This document shows, piece after piece, positions 1 through 14,200 of a DNA stretch of 64,000 nucleotides; position 1 is the stretch's first letter, and every line of letters starts with the position of its first letter. The DNA is from Watersipora subatra (lineage: Eukaryota > Bryozoa > Gymnolaemata > Cheilostomatida > Watersiporidae), in contig NC_088711.1 in the NCBI RefSeq assembly GCF_963576615.1, forward strand, positions 3,658,001 to 3,722,000, in the 5' to 3' direction. The notes under the pieces were generated by a model. That model had not been told where the DNA came from. It ran no database searches and was given only the letters and a program-made list of their open reading frames with translations. A program made the position numbers and the translations under genes.

Positions 1-291
1 CTGTTATTACACTTGTATTTAGTTAGACTGAAATGAGTCACTGTGAAATACCTGTACTACCACATGACCTTACATATAATTTAGAGACTGACAGTTTGGA
101 GATCTTCATAGCTTACTTTCCTTTCATTGATAGACAGGTCAGTGTTAAAGATTACTAGTCAGTTCATGCGTGTCTCATAAGGAGTTGCCTATCCACTAGT
201 AAACAAGCAAGTTATTGCTAAATGGACTACCCTGTTTTTTCCGTTATATATTAAAATCACACTATAATAACGTAAGCAAAGCACATTGCAC

Positions 292-339
292 ATTTATGGG
301 CTTATGCAAACTGTCAAAGGTTTGCATAAGCCCATAAAT
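292..339. repeat. Perfect 20-bp inverted repeat (hairpin)
   Basis: Arms 292-311 and 320-339 are perfect reverse complements around an 8-base loop. It may be the end or centre of a small foldback element. No function is assigned. Confidence 0.8.
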
Positions 340-949
340 AGCTTACGGATTGTGCCTCCATGGCCATTGGATGTGATACCATCAGGATATGTTATTAAGG
401 ACTCTGCAAAAATGTTGTTGAGAGGCTTTACATATTTGCAATCATGCCAATTGGATTTAATGTAGTGTTTTGCACATTTTTTCACGGTCTGACATGGAAA
501 TACAAAAATCTGCTTTTAGCAAATGTGGTGAGAGGGTCTGGCAAGGTCCCTACCAGTCCATTTATTTCTGTTCAGAAGAAGACGGTGGTAACGGCGAATC
601 ATATAAAGCAGGCTCTCCAAAAGGCACATCCTCCTTTATTTTGTCTGAATCCGCAAGGATATTCCAGAATTTTGCAGAGATTATTCTGTGGCCTAGTCAC
701 AGCGGTGAGATGACGGAAGCTATCACTGATGGATGCATTTCTGGCAGTTATAACTTGTGAGCACTGTTGAGAGCTTTTGCAAAAAAGATACCTCCTTGAA
801 AGATTGTACCACAGAAGCTTATAGCAAAGGTTATGAGGTCAAGATGAGGATGCCAACCAGCAGTCTGTATGTATACTACTAGATATGATTCGGGTTATGA
901 TTATGGCCATCCTACTTTGACCTCACTGTACTGACAAAACAGCATTGCC

Positions 950-1330
950 CATTGAGCATGGACTATCCTCCATTACCCATCTAGCAGAGGCCTTCCTGCA
1001 TTGCCTATCCTCCATTACCCATCTAACATAGACTATCTTGCATTGCCTAATCTCCATTACCCATCTAGCATAAGCCATCCTGCATTGCCTATCCTCCATT
1101 TCCTATCTACCATAGACTATACTGCATTAACAATACCGCACTGACGATCCTGCGATGACAATACTAGTGCATTGACTGCCCCCCCATTGACCAGATTGTA
1201 TTGACCATCCTACATTGGCTATCCTGCATTGATCACACTGCATTGACCAAACTGCATTGACAATTTTGCATTGGCAATATTGCCCTGACCATCCTACATT
1301 GACAATACTTTATTAACCGAAATGCATCGA
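950..1330. repeat. Degenerate tandem repeat, CATTGACCATCCTG-like
   Basis: The words 'cattgcc', 'catcctgcattg' and 'cattgacca' recur with diverged spacing over about 380 bp. An old, decayed minisatellite. Confidence 0.75.
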
Positions 1331-1437
1331 ATATACCATCATAGCTGCAGAGCTGCCGAAATTATGCTCACCTTTGACCTAATTTGCTGAAGTTTGGTTG
1401 AAACTGAAAGAAATGATGGGTTTTTTCTCTAAAACTG

Positions 1438-1632
1438 CTACAGGTAACTGCTACTGGTAACTACTACAAGTGAATGTAACAGGTAACTGTTACAATTAAC
1501 TGCTACAAGTAACTGCAACAGATAACTGTTACATGCAACTGCTACAGGTCAATATAACAGGTAACTGCGACAGTCAACTTCTACAGGTAATTGCTACAGA
1601 TAACCGCTACATGTAACCGCTACAAGTAACTG
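1438..1632. repeat. Degenerate tandem repeat of about 12-15 bp (CTACAGGTAACTG)
   Basis: Many diverged copies of 'ctacaggtaactg' lie head to tail, with T/C/A changes between units. Confidence 0.8.
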
Positions 1633-1869
1633 GCCATCCAAAAAAAATTATTGTACTCAGCCTCATTAGGTCTTCCTTATGTTGAGGGACTGCTAGCAGT
1701 TTTTCCTTCTACTTATGGTCAGTCACTATGTCGTGGATGATCTATGATCTATCGTCTTTTTTTCAATCTATTTTAAATAAAGGCTTATGGAGTTGTTCTC
1801 TCACGGCTCTTTGTAAGATCATCGCCTATTTTATAATTTGCTCGCTAGAATAGTTAAAGCGATTCTTTT

Positions 1870-2070
1870 AGATTTACTACACATTTGTGAATATGACTCC
1901 TGACAATTTTAGCTAGTTTTAATACATTTTTGGACCCATTTTGACCCTCACGCATTTTTCTAGTTTGAGAAAAATAAGAGTCAAATTTGATACAAAATGT
2001 ATTAAAACTAGCTAAAAACATTTTAAAATCTAGTAGAAATTGTCGGAGTCATTTTCATGTATGCTTGAAA
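1870..2070. mobile_element. Foldback (MITE-like) element
   Basis: The core arms (about 1907-1931 and 1994-2017, 'agctagttttaatacat' and its complement) are near-perfect. Weaker pairing extends outwards to 'gactcc..gacaat' on both sides. No target duplication could be fixed. Confidence 0.6.
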
Positions 2071-4626
2071 AAGAACTTCGACCTGTACTAGCTTGAAAAT
2101 AATTTAAACCTGGAAAGAAAATCCTTGATTTGTTGTTATTTTACTTAAATGCATCTGGTAAACCATTGGAAGCAATTTTATGACGATCTGGCATGATTTT
2201 AGCCATCACGCATTTCCTCACGCGTTTCACTAAACCCGCATTGCAGCATACTAAACCGGCATTGTAGTATGGCTTGTGTGACATGCTTTACTCACTGCAC
2301 TGAGCGTACGTATTTGTTTACACTGAAACCTCTGCATCGTATTAAGATGAGGCATAACTAGCAAATTTATTGTCATTTTTAATGATATTATTCTTAGAAA
2401 AATATTCAGCTTTCACTGGTAAGAAACGTGCGTGAGAGAGCGAGAATAACAACGTTCGCTTCACTATCTCAAGAGTTTACAGCGAGTCAACATTTGTTTA
2501 CCTAATTACGCTTAGTGTGTTATTTAGATTTTTTAAACACGCGTACATGTAGCTTCAGAACTGATACTAGCCAAACTCTGATACTACTTAATGTTATTTT
2601 GAATTTATTTTATTGTAAGCGTCGCGTTTGAATGAATATACCGGTATATTTTTCGAGTTGAAAAAAACTATTAATTTATGTTTTGGAGTTGTTTTCCGTA
2701 CGATATTTACTAAACAAGCCTATCTAAGACTTGATTCAACGAATGAGGCACTGTCGCAGTCGATATTGAACCATCGTTCAGTATATAAACATTTTATTTA
2801 CTAAAATTATAACGTTCGCAGGCTAAACTGCTGCGCGATTATACGGCACACGCGTTTCGGACAGAATTATGGAGATCACCACGACCAACCCGTTTTGTTA
2901 GCAAGAAAGAAATGTTAGTACATATATCTCTACATGTAAAACATTGAAATATATAAACGAGCACAGCGTCTCCATAAATTTTTTGGTCTGCACGATTTGA
3001 AGAACAGCTTGGTCCCATTATTCACTGATTCGCTAACAGAGGGAACATAACAGCCGCCATTATTTAACTTGCAACCGCGTTTTATCGCAACGGAGCTTAT
3101 TATTTTCATAAGTATTTGTACAAGGATCCCATGAAGTAAACAAGCTTCTGGCGTAGTCTGCATTGTTTTTCAGAAGGAAATTTTATATTCACGTAATTAG
3201 CATGAGCTGTTCATGGTGTATTCTGACTACATTATTATTAAATTTGGCCGTCACAGCAACGTGAATAAGAATAACAAGAATACAAACATATAACAAAAAT
3301 AAATTTATTCAAGTAAGAAAACTTTTTTATGATCGTGGATTTACCAAGCTAAAGCGTTTGCGTTGATAAATTTATATTTGAGTTGCACCACTGGCTCTCC
3401 AAAATATCTCTTGCTATTGTGTGTATGAAGTGTACGTCGTTGCAAAGACTGTTTAATTTACTTGAGTTATTCTAGTAATTTGTTAGACTAACCATCTTCA
3501 ATGAATAGTAAGTTGATCTTGTAGCCGCCTTGATTGTAAATTTTAGTAAAATGTAAATAATTCATATTTTTCTGAAAATATGCCTGGGTTAAGGAAGCTT
3601 TGAAAATGATACATGGGCACTACGAAATAGCTCCACCCTTTCCAAAAAGATAAATGGCACAATTCCTATTGCTTTAGAGTTAAATGGACATTTCAATATG
3701 TCATGTAAATTTTTAATAAAATATCGGAAATAAGCTAATTTCATAAGCTGTGTCATGATGAGACATTGTGTAGTTGACCCTGAAACTAGCTTCAGAGGTC
3801 TATTCAATGCACATAAGACCTAGCTTAAAAAAGTGCACAGAGTTTGCTCTGTCCATATTTGGTTTCCAAAAGTAGTACAAATATAGTATTAGGTGCTGAA
3901 AGATGAAATCATCTGATTGAATGCGCTACTGAATTTGATTTTTGAGTATTCGTCTGTCAGGTTGTAAATCAGCGCGTAGTCATACAACCCAAAAATTGTT
4001 GATGTAGTATACACCGCCAAAATACTTTAGTTTTGCGAGCTACTAAAAGTTTGTGAATATATTCAATAGATTTAGTTGGGTAACTCTTTGTTTATAAATA
4101 AAAAAATAATAGTCTATTATCTTGAGTTTTGGCATCTCTTTTGTACTTTTATAGCTTATTTTTCTGGCTAGAGATTTTCTGCAAAAAACAGGTATCGATT
4201 CAATCTAATACTTTTTATTCAGGTATTGAATCATCCCACATATACTCGTTGAACTCGGCAACCATTTACCTGGATTTAGTCAACTTTGTCTATGAGAGTG
4301 ATTTTTAAATGCATTAAAGAATCTGTGATTTTGTTGCTTTTCTATGGCAGTTGTTGCAGACCATTGTTCAAATACTGTTTCTTTTCATAAAACTGATTTG
4401 CTTCACCTCTCTTCACATATTTGAAAGTATCAGGCTTGTAACTTTTTTGGTAGCTCAGGTTGGTCATTTAACTTGCGACTGCAGTACACTCAGCATCGCC
4501 AAGAAATATGATGGAAGCACATTGTGAAAAGGATTGATACAATTACATTTCATTTGTGCATCATTTTAAGGCACCTTATCATTGCTGTTGTTAGCTGTTG
4601 CTGTCTGTCTTGAAGATTCCAGTGAA
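2071..4626. other. Upstream intergenic DNA, nothing recognised
   Basis: AT-rich sequence without convincing exons, fingers, tRNA or clear repeats. Open frames here are short and unsupported. It may contain the promoter or 5' untranslated exons of gene 1. Confidence 0.5.
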
Positions 4627-4683
4627 TTGACATATGATCTCAGTCCCAGAATGCATTAAGCTCGTATCTGAAGGTGTTACTGC
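4627..4683. mobile_element. Solo terminus of a CAGT-ended DNA element (family E)
   Basis: On the minus strand it reads as a CAGTAACACCTTCAGATACG-type end, with 'gagcttaat.cattctg' matching the right end of the element at 19081-19747. No partner end is visible nearby. Confidence 0.5.
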
Positions 4684-5197
4684 ATATTGCAAATTTGCTA
4701 TTTCAAACAGCTTGAGCACCTATAATACTATAATATTTTAGTTCCAAAGTCAGTATTTTCCTAGGTTGTTTGATAACATAAAATTTATATATTGTCGTAT
4801 TGCCTACTAAATAATAAATAAGGCTTTCAATATTTACAAATATGCAATTTGACAACGATGTGTTGTTTTCGCACTACTCTCTCCCAATAGGCTTTTAAAG
4901 TAATCTAACAAATGAAGATCTGTTCTTTCTGTGGGTCTTAGCATTACCAGATTCATTGTGCTGCAATATGGCTGTCAAACCAAATATTAAAGGCCTTTCA
5001 CTAGTTGCTGTGAGGTTGAGTCACAGTGAATCTTTCTTTTATCTGTTTTTGAGAAGTAGCTAGGGGACTTTGTCACATTGTAGAAGAATGATAGGGTTGT
5101 GGCGCTTGAAAGTGACTGTCTGAAGTATACCGGGTGTCATGCTGACGCGCCACTTATTCAACTCGCTTCATGCATTTTATAGGTGGAGTTGTGAAGG

Positions 5198-5242
5198 ATG
5201 GCTACAGATGGCAACTCTTTACACCTGGAAAAACCGTTGCTG
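5198..5242 (+). CDS. Gene 1 exon 1 (start codon)
   Basis: Codes for 15 residues beginning MATDGNSLHLEK. The context is good for initiation (A at -3, G at +4), with an in-frame TGA at 5192-5194. The donor is GTAATG at 5243, phase 0. A 5' untranslated exon may lie upstream; 'tttatag' just before position 5183 could be an acceptor. Confidence 0.7.
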
Positions 5243-8200
5243 GTAATGGCTTTTCATTTACTAATATTTGTTGGGCAACTTCTTAAACTATTTTAAAATT
5301 GCTCGATTTTTTGCCCTGATTCGCTAATGGCTTTTGCAGCGAAAGGAAAAAGCATCGATTCTGTCTTGCATCATCTGTGGAGCCGTTGGACAACTTGAGA
5401 AGCCCTCAGAAAGTTTGCTTTCTCTTCTGATTAAGGCTGACTTTGTCAGCTCAGATGTTGCACCCTCAGAAACAAGCATTTGTTCACAGTGCTCTCCATC
5501 AGCCAGCTTGTTAGAGCGAGCTGGCAATGTTTGTTCCGTTGTCAGAGACAGTTTGCAGAAGAGGTTCGCATTGTCTTTGTAAATGCAGCCTTCTTATTGT
5601 TCATCAGCAATGTCACATTGGACCCAGTCTCATACCTTCTCATATGCCATGCCTATGCTTTTCTAATCTGCGTACGACTCGTGTTCTTTTGGTTGGCGAT
5701 ATAAGGTCAAGCGGAGGAAGTATTTTTATTCACTAGCTTTAGTTCAAATTGCTTTTGTATAGTGCAGTATTTTTACAAGCCTCATAATGGGGCCGGTGTA
5801 GCTTAATTAATCTATAATCTCACAGTAGATAGATCCCTTGCATCGCACAAGTTAAATTCTAACTTGAGGTCATCTGCTCCTTACACTAATTGCTCAGGGC
5901 TCATGTCGAGTTTTACTAACATACATAAATTTTTAGTAAAATACATAAAAAATTTAGTTTGATTATTGATAAGGAAAAGTTTGTCAAGTTTCCTATGTTG
6001 ATGAATGCATGTTGACAATAAAAAAACAATTCACTATTGTAACAATGATGTTAACAAGGTTTTAGTCTAACTGAAAAGAGATTGGATTTCACCTACCACA
6101 GCCTAAAAGAGCATGCAATTTTGTTTTTTCCTTTTCTCTATCAATATCTGATGCTAATTTGGATTTGATGGCATTTGTGTATCAGAAACACATTTTTTGT
6201 ATTGTTGCAATTGGAATATTTTGGGCTCGTTATCAATGTCCTTGATGCCAGTGCATGCGTAAACACAGTGCTAAATGCCAACTAAAATTTACAATTTTCT
6301 ATGAGTTTATTTTACACTACAAAGTAGAATTATTGATTATATACTAGGTGCTGTAAACCGATGACTTTGAAGTCGTAGTTCTGGAACATACTCCATTTGT
6401 TAAATTGAACGCATCCATTGTCCATGGTCTTTTTCCACTGAGTTTCAAAATCCATTAGGTTGATGCTCTACTCATGTATCAGCCTAACTCAGTATTTGAC
6501 TTTTAGGCATCTTAATGGAGGGAACGGTGTTGTGAATACTGCCCTAACAGCTCTACTCTTAAAACATGGCAATGATGTAAACATGCCTGGAGATGTTGAG
6601 ACTCAGTGGAAAATACCTGACAATGATGGTAGGATTTGATGCAGTTGTCATGCCACTTTTTTTATAATATTTCTTTGCTGGTCATGACAAAGTCTGGAAA
6701 ATCTATATCGTCCCATTGTGTTTAGATTCAAAAATCTACTTTGTTGTTTCTCACCTGTTGCATAACCATGCTCACTTCATTGATTCTCTCAAGCAGTTGA
6801 TAATAGTCAGAGGTTTTCCTTTGTAAATGTCTTGTAACAAGTGTTGACAAACTGATTCAAATCTCAGCAAGATCACCCCGTATAATAAACAGCACAAAAT
6901 GCACTTACCATCATTCGGTACTGGAAGCAGGTAGTTTTACATACCAACTTGCATTTGTCTGTTACTGCTCACACAGACTTCTAGCATGATGAAAGTCTGA
7001 TTGACTAGCTATGTGTTCCACCACCGCACGACATTTGTTATAGTAGCTGTACACTTCTGTTCGATCCCCATTGCGAGAGATAGAAACCAAAATCAATGCT
7101 TTGAAAAAAAACATGATACATGAGCAGTTTCCGCGTTGATGAACTGATGTTTTTATAAACTTAAACTTTTCATTGTCATATCATTACAATTCTTTGCAGT
7201 ATAGCACTAAAAACTTTTGCTATGAAAAAATTTTGGTAGCATACAAAAATCTTTACTGAGGATCGTTACTGTTTGAATATTTTCAGGGTTTTTAGTATTA
7301 CATGGTGGTTGCAAATAGAAACTACAGTAATAAACTCATAAACTATATCTTTGGTTTCTTCGTGCACACCAGATGCTAACTACCAAGGGTACTGCTACCA
7401 AGCTAAGTCATTCTTGGTTTGACAAATATATGATAAACTCGGTTTCCTCTTTTCTGTCCACTGAAAATGATTCATTCTCAGAGTCTGTAAGAGATGAATA
7501 AATCTATTTGGCCTTACTTCCGTGCATCTTCATTACACCAACTGGAAAGGCCTTCGAGTTGCTTCAAGGCATTGTATGTTTAATGTGCGATTAAGGTTGC
7601 CCCAATATTCTGTATGGGTTTGTACTAGTGCTGGGCATGGGTAGTAAAACTCGTTGAACTCGCGGTTTATCTTCTCTCGGGTAGTAGAAATTTTGATTAT
7701 TTTGATCTTGCTAGTTCGGGGTTTAGTACACGAATCTGTCGAGTAGAGTGGACAAAAACTCGGTCTATTGCGCTCTGAGCACTGTTTATCTACTCGCCTG
7801 TTAACGCCACGAGCACGAATATCGGTAGATAGAAAATAGTAAAAAATAATTAATAGATTGAATAGAATTATAATTACGTTGTAAATTTTAAGATATGTCT
7901 GATGTTTGGGAATTTTAGACATAAAATCCGTATCAAAAAATCTAATACCCGAAAAACCCGTTGGCCAAGAAGTACTCGTGCCAAGCACTACGAGCTACCC
8001 GATACTTGAAAAACTCGAACGGAAGGAGGTGAGTCTGAACTCGATGGCCAAGAAGTACTCGTGCCCAGCTCTAGTTTGTACTGTATTTAGTAATACTAAA
8101 TGCCCGTACTGTTTTTCTTAGCTTTGTCAAGTGGTCCTTTTTGCAAGAGTAAGTTAAATTAGGAGAAATGCTGATATTGTGATTGCACTATCCATTATTT

Positions 8201-11200
8201 AGGGTTGGAGATGTTTAAGATGATGCATATTGGTAGTTACAGAGCTCCTTGGTCGGCATTCATTCAGGCAATCATGCCAAACATCAGATCTTCAAATTGT
8301 ATTCCCATTTAAATTGCTCTCATCACCAAGTTAACACATTGGTGTTTGAGCACTTTAGTATCAATTCATCTCAACACAACGTAGGACAGAACCACATTTG
8401 TTGACAAGCGTGCAGTTCTTATCCTGTTGCTATTGTCATAGGGCTATTGTCTTATAATATCACCCTGGTGGGTGGTAATCAAAGGTTTCTATGTAATATT
8501 AAACTTCATCACTGCTGGCTTTCTTTTGCTAAAGAGCATTCGTCATGCTGTGTTTTCGTACCACAAACAACATCTTCCGTGCTCAGTCCGCATGCTTCCG
8601 CTAAATCACTTTACAAAATCCTTCAAGACCGCTGCTAACTGTAGTAATCACGTTAAGGGACAATTTCTAAGAACAAGTGCAGTTCAGAAAACCAAACATG
8701 CTATATCTTTTACAATAGTCCACTGAAGTTTGGTATATGAGGTCGATGAAAGTTCGTTGCGTGCTATTTGATCTAATCTGCTGTTAAATGTGTTTTAAAG
8801 GTTTTAATCACATTTGCTTCCTAATCATTTAAAAAGCTTGTTAAATGCGGCTTTCTAACACCTAGATTGTTGCGATGACAGTGAGACGTTGTGGCATGGC
8901 AAGTCATGCTATGCTTTGGTAGTACAGTGGAGTCTGCATTATTCAAACTGAGGCACCAAGTCAAATAGTTTAAATGAGCCAGAGTTTGAATTATAAGAGC
9001 CGTGCTATATCTTGTATTTTACATTAGATTACTAACGTACTGTTGATGGTCTGTTAAGCTCTGTGAGTTCTCAATGCATCCCATAATTTTACATATAGAA
9101 TTTAATACTGTATTTTTTAATCTAATTAGTGATTTACTAGAAAATAGAAATATTCAAACATTTTGAATAAAGTATGTATATGTTTTATTGATCATATACG
9201 TTTATTTCAATGTACAAAAATTTTTCAGTCCAACTAATTGAACGGAAGAGTTGGTGAATTGTGTTATCAGAGTTTGTTTCAGAATATCTGCTGATGTTAC
9301 TCATCAAGTCAAGAAGAGTTTTGACTAGCAGAAAGAATCTTATCTTTATTATTATCTCTCCCTGTTAATACTGTAGATTTAGAAAGAATCTTCCTTTATG
9401 TTATCTCACTTGGTTTTACTCTATGAGTTTCATTAATAATACCAACCTTGTACTAATTAGTTTTTATTTTGTAATTCTGCTTCAGTTCTGAAGATATGTT
9501 TGCAAAAGTAGAAAAAGCTTTGAATAAAGTTTGCAACTGCATTTATTGATTAGCCTTTGATTATTCACTTCTGTATCCAAGATAAATGTTCACTATTGCT
9601 CTAGTTTGATGCAGTCATAACGCATAATATTTTTTCAGTGACTCCATTTTCAATTGTTTTTCATGTTCACAGAATAAAGACAGCTTTACCAGTAGCGCAA
9701 CTATAATATTGACCCACCTCTCCCGATCGCTAAAGAGTATATGTCACAGCAGTCACGCTAGATTCTCTGACTGCGACTAATACTAATGTACTCAGCTCTG
9801 TTTATTTTTACACTTTTACTATTTTTTGGTTTGAATAAATGGTAACAGTGCATCTTAGGTCTGTACAACACGCATACAACGCATGCGCAATGTACATACA
9901 AGGCACGTGCAACGCACAAACATTGTGGATACAACGCCGACACAAGTAATTAACAACGCATGCGCCACAAAGTGACAGTTAAAAAATATTATTAATGTGT
10001 AATAATGATAATAATAGTAGTAATAATATTATATTATTATTCTATTTATAGTCTGTTAATAAAACAGGTCTAAAACATTACACAAAGTATTCTATTTATT
10101 TTCTATTGACCATTGTATGTGAGTTGTGAGAATAGTGTATGCGCATTGTATCCACAATGTTTGTGCGTTACGAGTACCTTGTATGTACGTTGCACATGCG
10201 TTGTATGCACGTTGTACCAACCTAAGATGCACCGTTACCGAATTAACCAGAGTCGATTCGAATTAGTCAGGCTATTTACAATTGTAAGTAATATAAAGGT
10301 ACAAGGACCTATAAAATGTTTGAATTAAGCAGAAGTTTGAATTATCCAGGTCCAAATTATTCAGACTCCGCTGTATTTTTTATTAGTCCTCACTCGAGTA
10401 GTGGAATGGAAGGATCACTGTATTTGTTATTAGTCCTCACTGGAGTAGTGGAATGGAAGGATCACTGTATTTGTTATTAGTCCTCACTGGAGTAGTGGAA
10501 TGGAAGGACCACTGTATTTGTGGTTAGTCCTCACTCGAGTAGTGGAATGGAAGGATCACTGTATTTTTTATTAGTCCTCACTCGAGTAGTGGAATGGAAG
10601 GACCACTGTATTTGTGATTAGTCCTCACTGGAGTAGTGGAATGGAAGGACCACTGTATTTGTGATTAGTCCTCACTCGAGTAGTGGAATGGAAGGACCAC
10701 TGTATTTGTGATTAGTCCTCACTGGAGTAGTGGAATGGAAGGACCACTGTATTTGTGATTAGTCCTCACTCGAGTAGTGGAATGGAAGGACCACTGTATT
10801 TGTGATTAGTCCTCACTCTAGTAGTGGAATGGAAGGATCACTGTATTTGTGATTAGTCCTCACTTGAGTAGTGGAATGGAAGGACCGCTGTATTTGTGAT
10901 TAGTCCTCACTGGAGTAGTGGAATGGAAGGACCACTGTATTTTTGATTAGTCCTCACTCAAGTAGTGGAATAAAAGGATCCATGTATTTGTGATTAGTCC
11001 TCACTCGAGTAGTGGAATGGAAGGATCACTGTATTTGTGATTAGTCCTCACTGGAGTAGTGGAATGGAAGGACCACTGTATTTGTGATTAGTCCTCACTC
11101 GAGTAGTGGAATGGAAGGACCACTGTATTTGTGATTAGTCCTCACTCGAGTAGTGGAATGGAAGGACCACTGTATTTGTGGTTAGTCCTCACTCGAGTAG

Positions 11201-14200
11201 TGGAATGTAAGGACCACTGTATTTGTGATTAGTCCTCACTCGAGTAGTGGAATGGAAGAAAAGATTTCCAATCGCGAGTACTGTCACCATACTTCAACTA
11301 GGTCAAACTCTATTCACATCAACAATTGTCCAAAGGAAGTTGGGTGTTCCATTACATTCATTTCTCTGTCATATTCCTTTTGTTTACAATATGAATTTAC
11401 TGTCACGTGGTTATTCTAGATGGTCTACAACTGGTCATTGAGGATGTAAGAAGTGGTGTGGATCTTCTTGAAGTCAATAATGAAAGCAGCCATTCAGCCA
11501 CAAACCTTCCAATCACAGGGGATCGGCTGGTTGTGGATGGCAGCGAAATTGTAAGCTTCCTTCTACTCGTGCATAGCTACATCGCAATACCTTACCGTTA
11601 AAGAGATCTAATTCCATGTATTAATGATATCTGCTGTATAGATAGCATGGTTATTAGTATCTCTGCAGGATATATATTTCCTCAGTAAGTTGGCCTGCTC
11701 TTGTTAATCATATAACTATATATAGATTAACTTAGCTTCAATGTGATGATTTGAAAAGTTTGCATTGACATGTCAGTTGTTAGAGATCACCTTATCACTA
11801 AGTAGTATACTTTGGTTGTTGTAGCAAAACCCTAACCCACAGTGTCTACCAACAGAAGATGCAGGTAAATGTCAGTAACTCCATTTTTAGCATTTGTTTA
11901 AATGATGGTTTTTAAATTAGAGAATCTGGGTTTTTATATTGAACGATGTGTTTAGTGATTTTGTGGGCAATAACTGAGATATCACATATAGTAATTAGTG
12001 TTATAATTCATGGTTATCCACAAAAATACTTCTGTTCACTTACTTTCTGATTCTCTACAAATAAACTTGTCAATGATTGCTTTCCACATGTATGACACTG
12101 AAATTTTACAAGATAGTAATAAAATCTAGAAGCAGAAATTTTTTTTACTTAGGTGATTCATAAACAGGAGATCGATATGAAAGATCATGCAATAAACTTT
12201 GCATAGACAATCATGATAGAGAGGCTTGCAGGACTGGTGCTTTGCGAACCATGTCTTGACCATTGGGTGTATAAGCCAATCATTAGTTTGCGTATCAATT
12301 GGTGAGGTTGCAATAGAGCTTCATGAGCCTCACATTATCTATTGCCATGGCCAACAACAGTTGTGCTAAACCGGTGTTATATTTTAAGTTTAAATAGTGT
12401 CTGTGCTTTTGTATCGTGTCTCCATTTTCCAAAGTTCTATAATTTTAGTAAATGTAAATGAGCGACCATTTAATAGTTTCTCTCTATTTTAGCTTCTACA
12501 TCATTGTCAAGTAATCCAGCATCACCTAAGCTACCTCCTCCACTAGAGAACACAAGCAGTAAGTATTTGAAATATAAAAATAACTGGCCTACCGAAAGGG
12601 ATATTATAAAGTTATTGTCTATGTTATTGAGGTGTTAGTGTGTATGGGTATTTTGCTGCCACATACTAAATTCATTGGTTTTGACATCTGCTTTGTATTT
12701 TAAAACCATCATATGCTGGAATAAATGTTTTTATGGGAATATACTGATTTGTTGGGTTCCACAATCTAAATAACTTACAATAACTCCTTAATAATTACTG
12801 CAGGTATCAGCACATGACATTACAGCTAATACGTTACATAAAGATTATGTAAAAATATTTAAACAAATTAGAGTACAGTAGACACCCCTACAGCGTAAAT
12901 AAGCTGTTTTGACGACGTTTATGTTATAGGGATTTTATGAGGTGTAAATTGCATGTAAATAGCCTAATCTGTAAAGATCTTCCTAAACTCATTCCTTTGG
13001 CCCTTCAAAAGGAAAAAATTAAACTTAACTTTTTTAGTCATGCTGTACAGTAACTGTGATATTATTGGTTTGTATCGATGACTTTTCCCGTTCTTGCTAT
13101 CACAGACACTTTGTAAGGGTCCATAATTGTGGTAATTTTGCTTTAAGTTGGGGATGTGCACACCTTCAATGCCAATTTAAATCTAGGTACTTTTTTCTCT
13201 CCACAGCAAGGTCCGTGTTTCAAAAAAAAAATGCATATGTTTAAAGTAGAGTGAAAGAAAATGATATCTTTATTATAATAAGAGTGGTATTTGTCTGTCT
13301 GTCCGTCTGAAGCCAGGGTTAAGGGTTAGGATAAACATCACTTTCAATGAGACTCCAACTCGTAACATACAGATTGGTAGACCAACACTCTTAACACCTG
13401 CAACAATCGACTACCTTTAGATATTTCTGAATAATTGCGCAGCTAATGTTTCTCTTTGCTTTATAGGCAGGCATGATGGTCTTTCATAACATTCTAGGCG
13501 GCCAGTGTACTAGTATATATAATAGCCATATCCGTATATGTCGTTGTTTTTCCCCAAGTTCAGCAAAAAAGAAAACAATATTTTAAGGCCAATTATGGGA
13601 CTTGTTCTTCAAATTAAATTTGAGAACTTGTACTGGCTTGACAATTTATGATGCATGAAGTTTTTTATGTAAAACGATACAAAAACTTGGCATAAATTTT
13701 TCTTGTCAAGTTGAATTTACGTAAAAGAATGTTTACGGTATTGGGGCATCTATTGTATCTGTAAAAACTATAAGTTATATGTAAAACTAAAGCAATGAAG
13801 TAATTATCAAAAGAGGTTTTTATTGTGACTTTACCTTAAGGTGTGTGAATGCGAGTGCCTCCTTGGTGCTAGATAGTTTTGGAGGTAGAGGTGGTGATAG
13901 AGGTATGATGTGTAACTCAATTTACCGTAAAACCTCTAAATGACTCCCTCCTCTATTTGAACGCCATCTCTATTTTACCATCCCCTGAGAGAAGGGTTAA
14001 AAAATAGAGCGCCAATTCTCTAATTGAATTCTCCATTTGATCACCGCCACTGTGATATTCTTTGATCTTTATTGATGGCATATTATTTATGTTGATGGCA
14101 TTCTCTTTATTTTAGATTCTACATCACTGTCAAGTAATCCGGCATCACCTAAGGTACCTCTGTCACTAGAGAACACATGCAGTAAGTATTTGAAATTTGA

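Noticed and set aside
294-760. Overlapping frames on both strands as a small gene
   Set aside because: No domain, no clear splice sites, and a 20-bp hairpin runs through one of them; left unassigned.
7533-7988. 151-codon minus-strand frame as a gene
   Set aside because: It overlaps an hAT-like MITE with intact target duplications and has no domain.
9758-10328. Cys-rich frames with ALYPQCLCV on both sides
   Set aside because: They come from the inverted-repeat arms of a nested element and its CG/TG-rich words, not from coding sequence.
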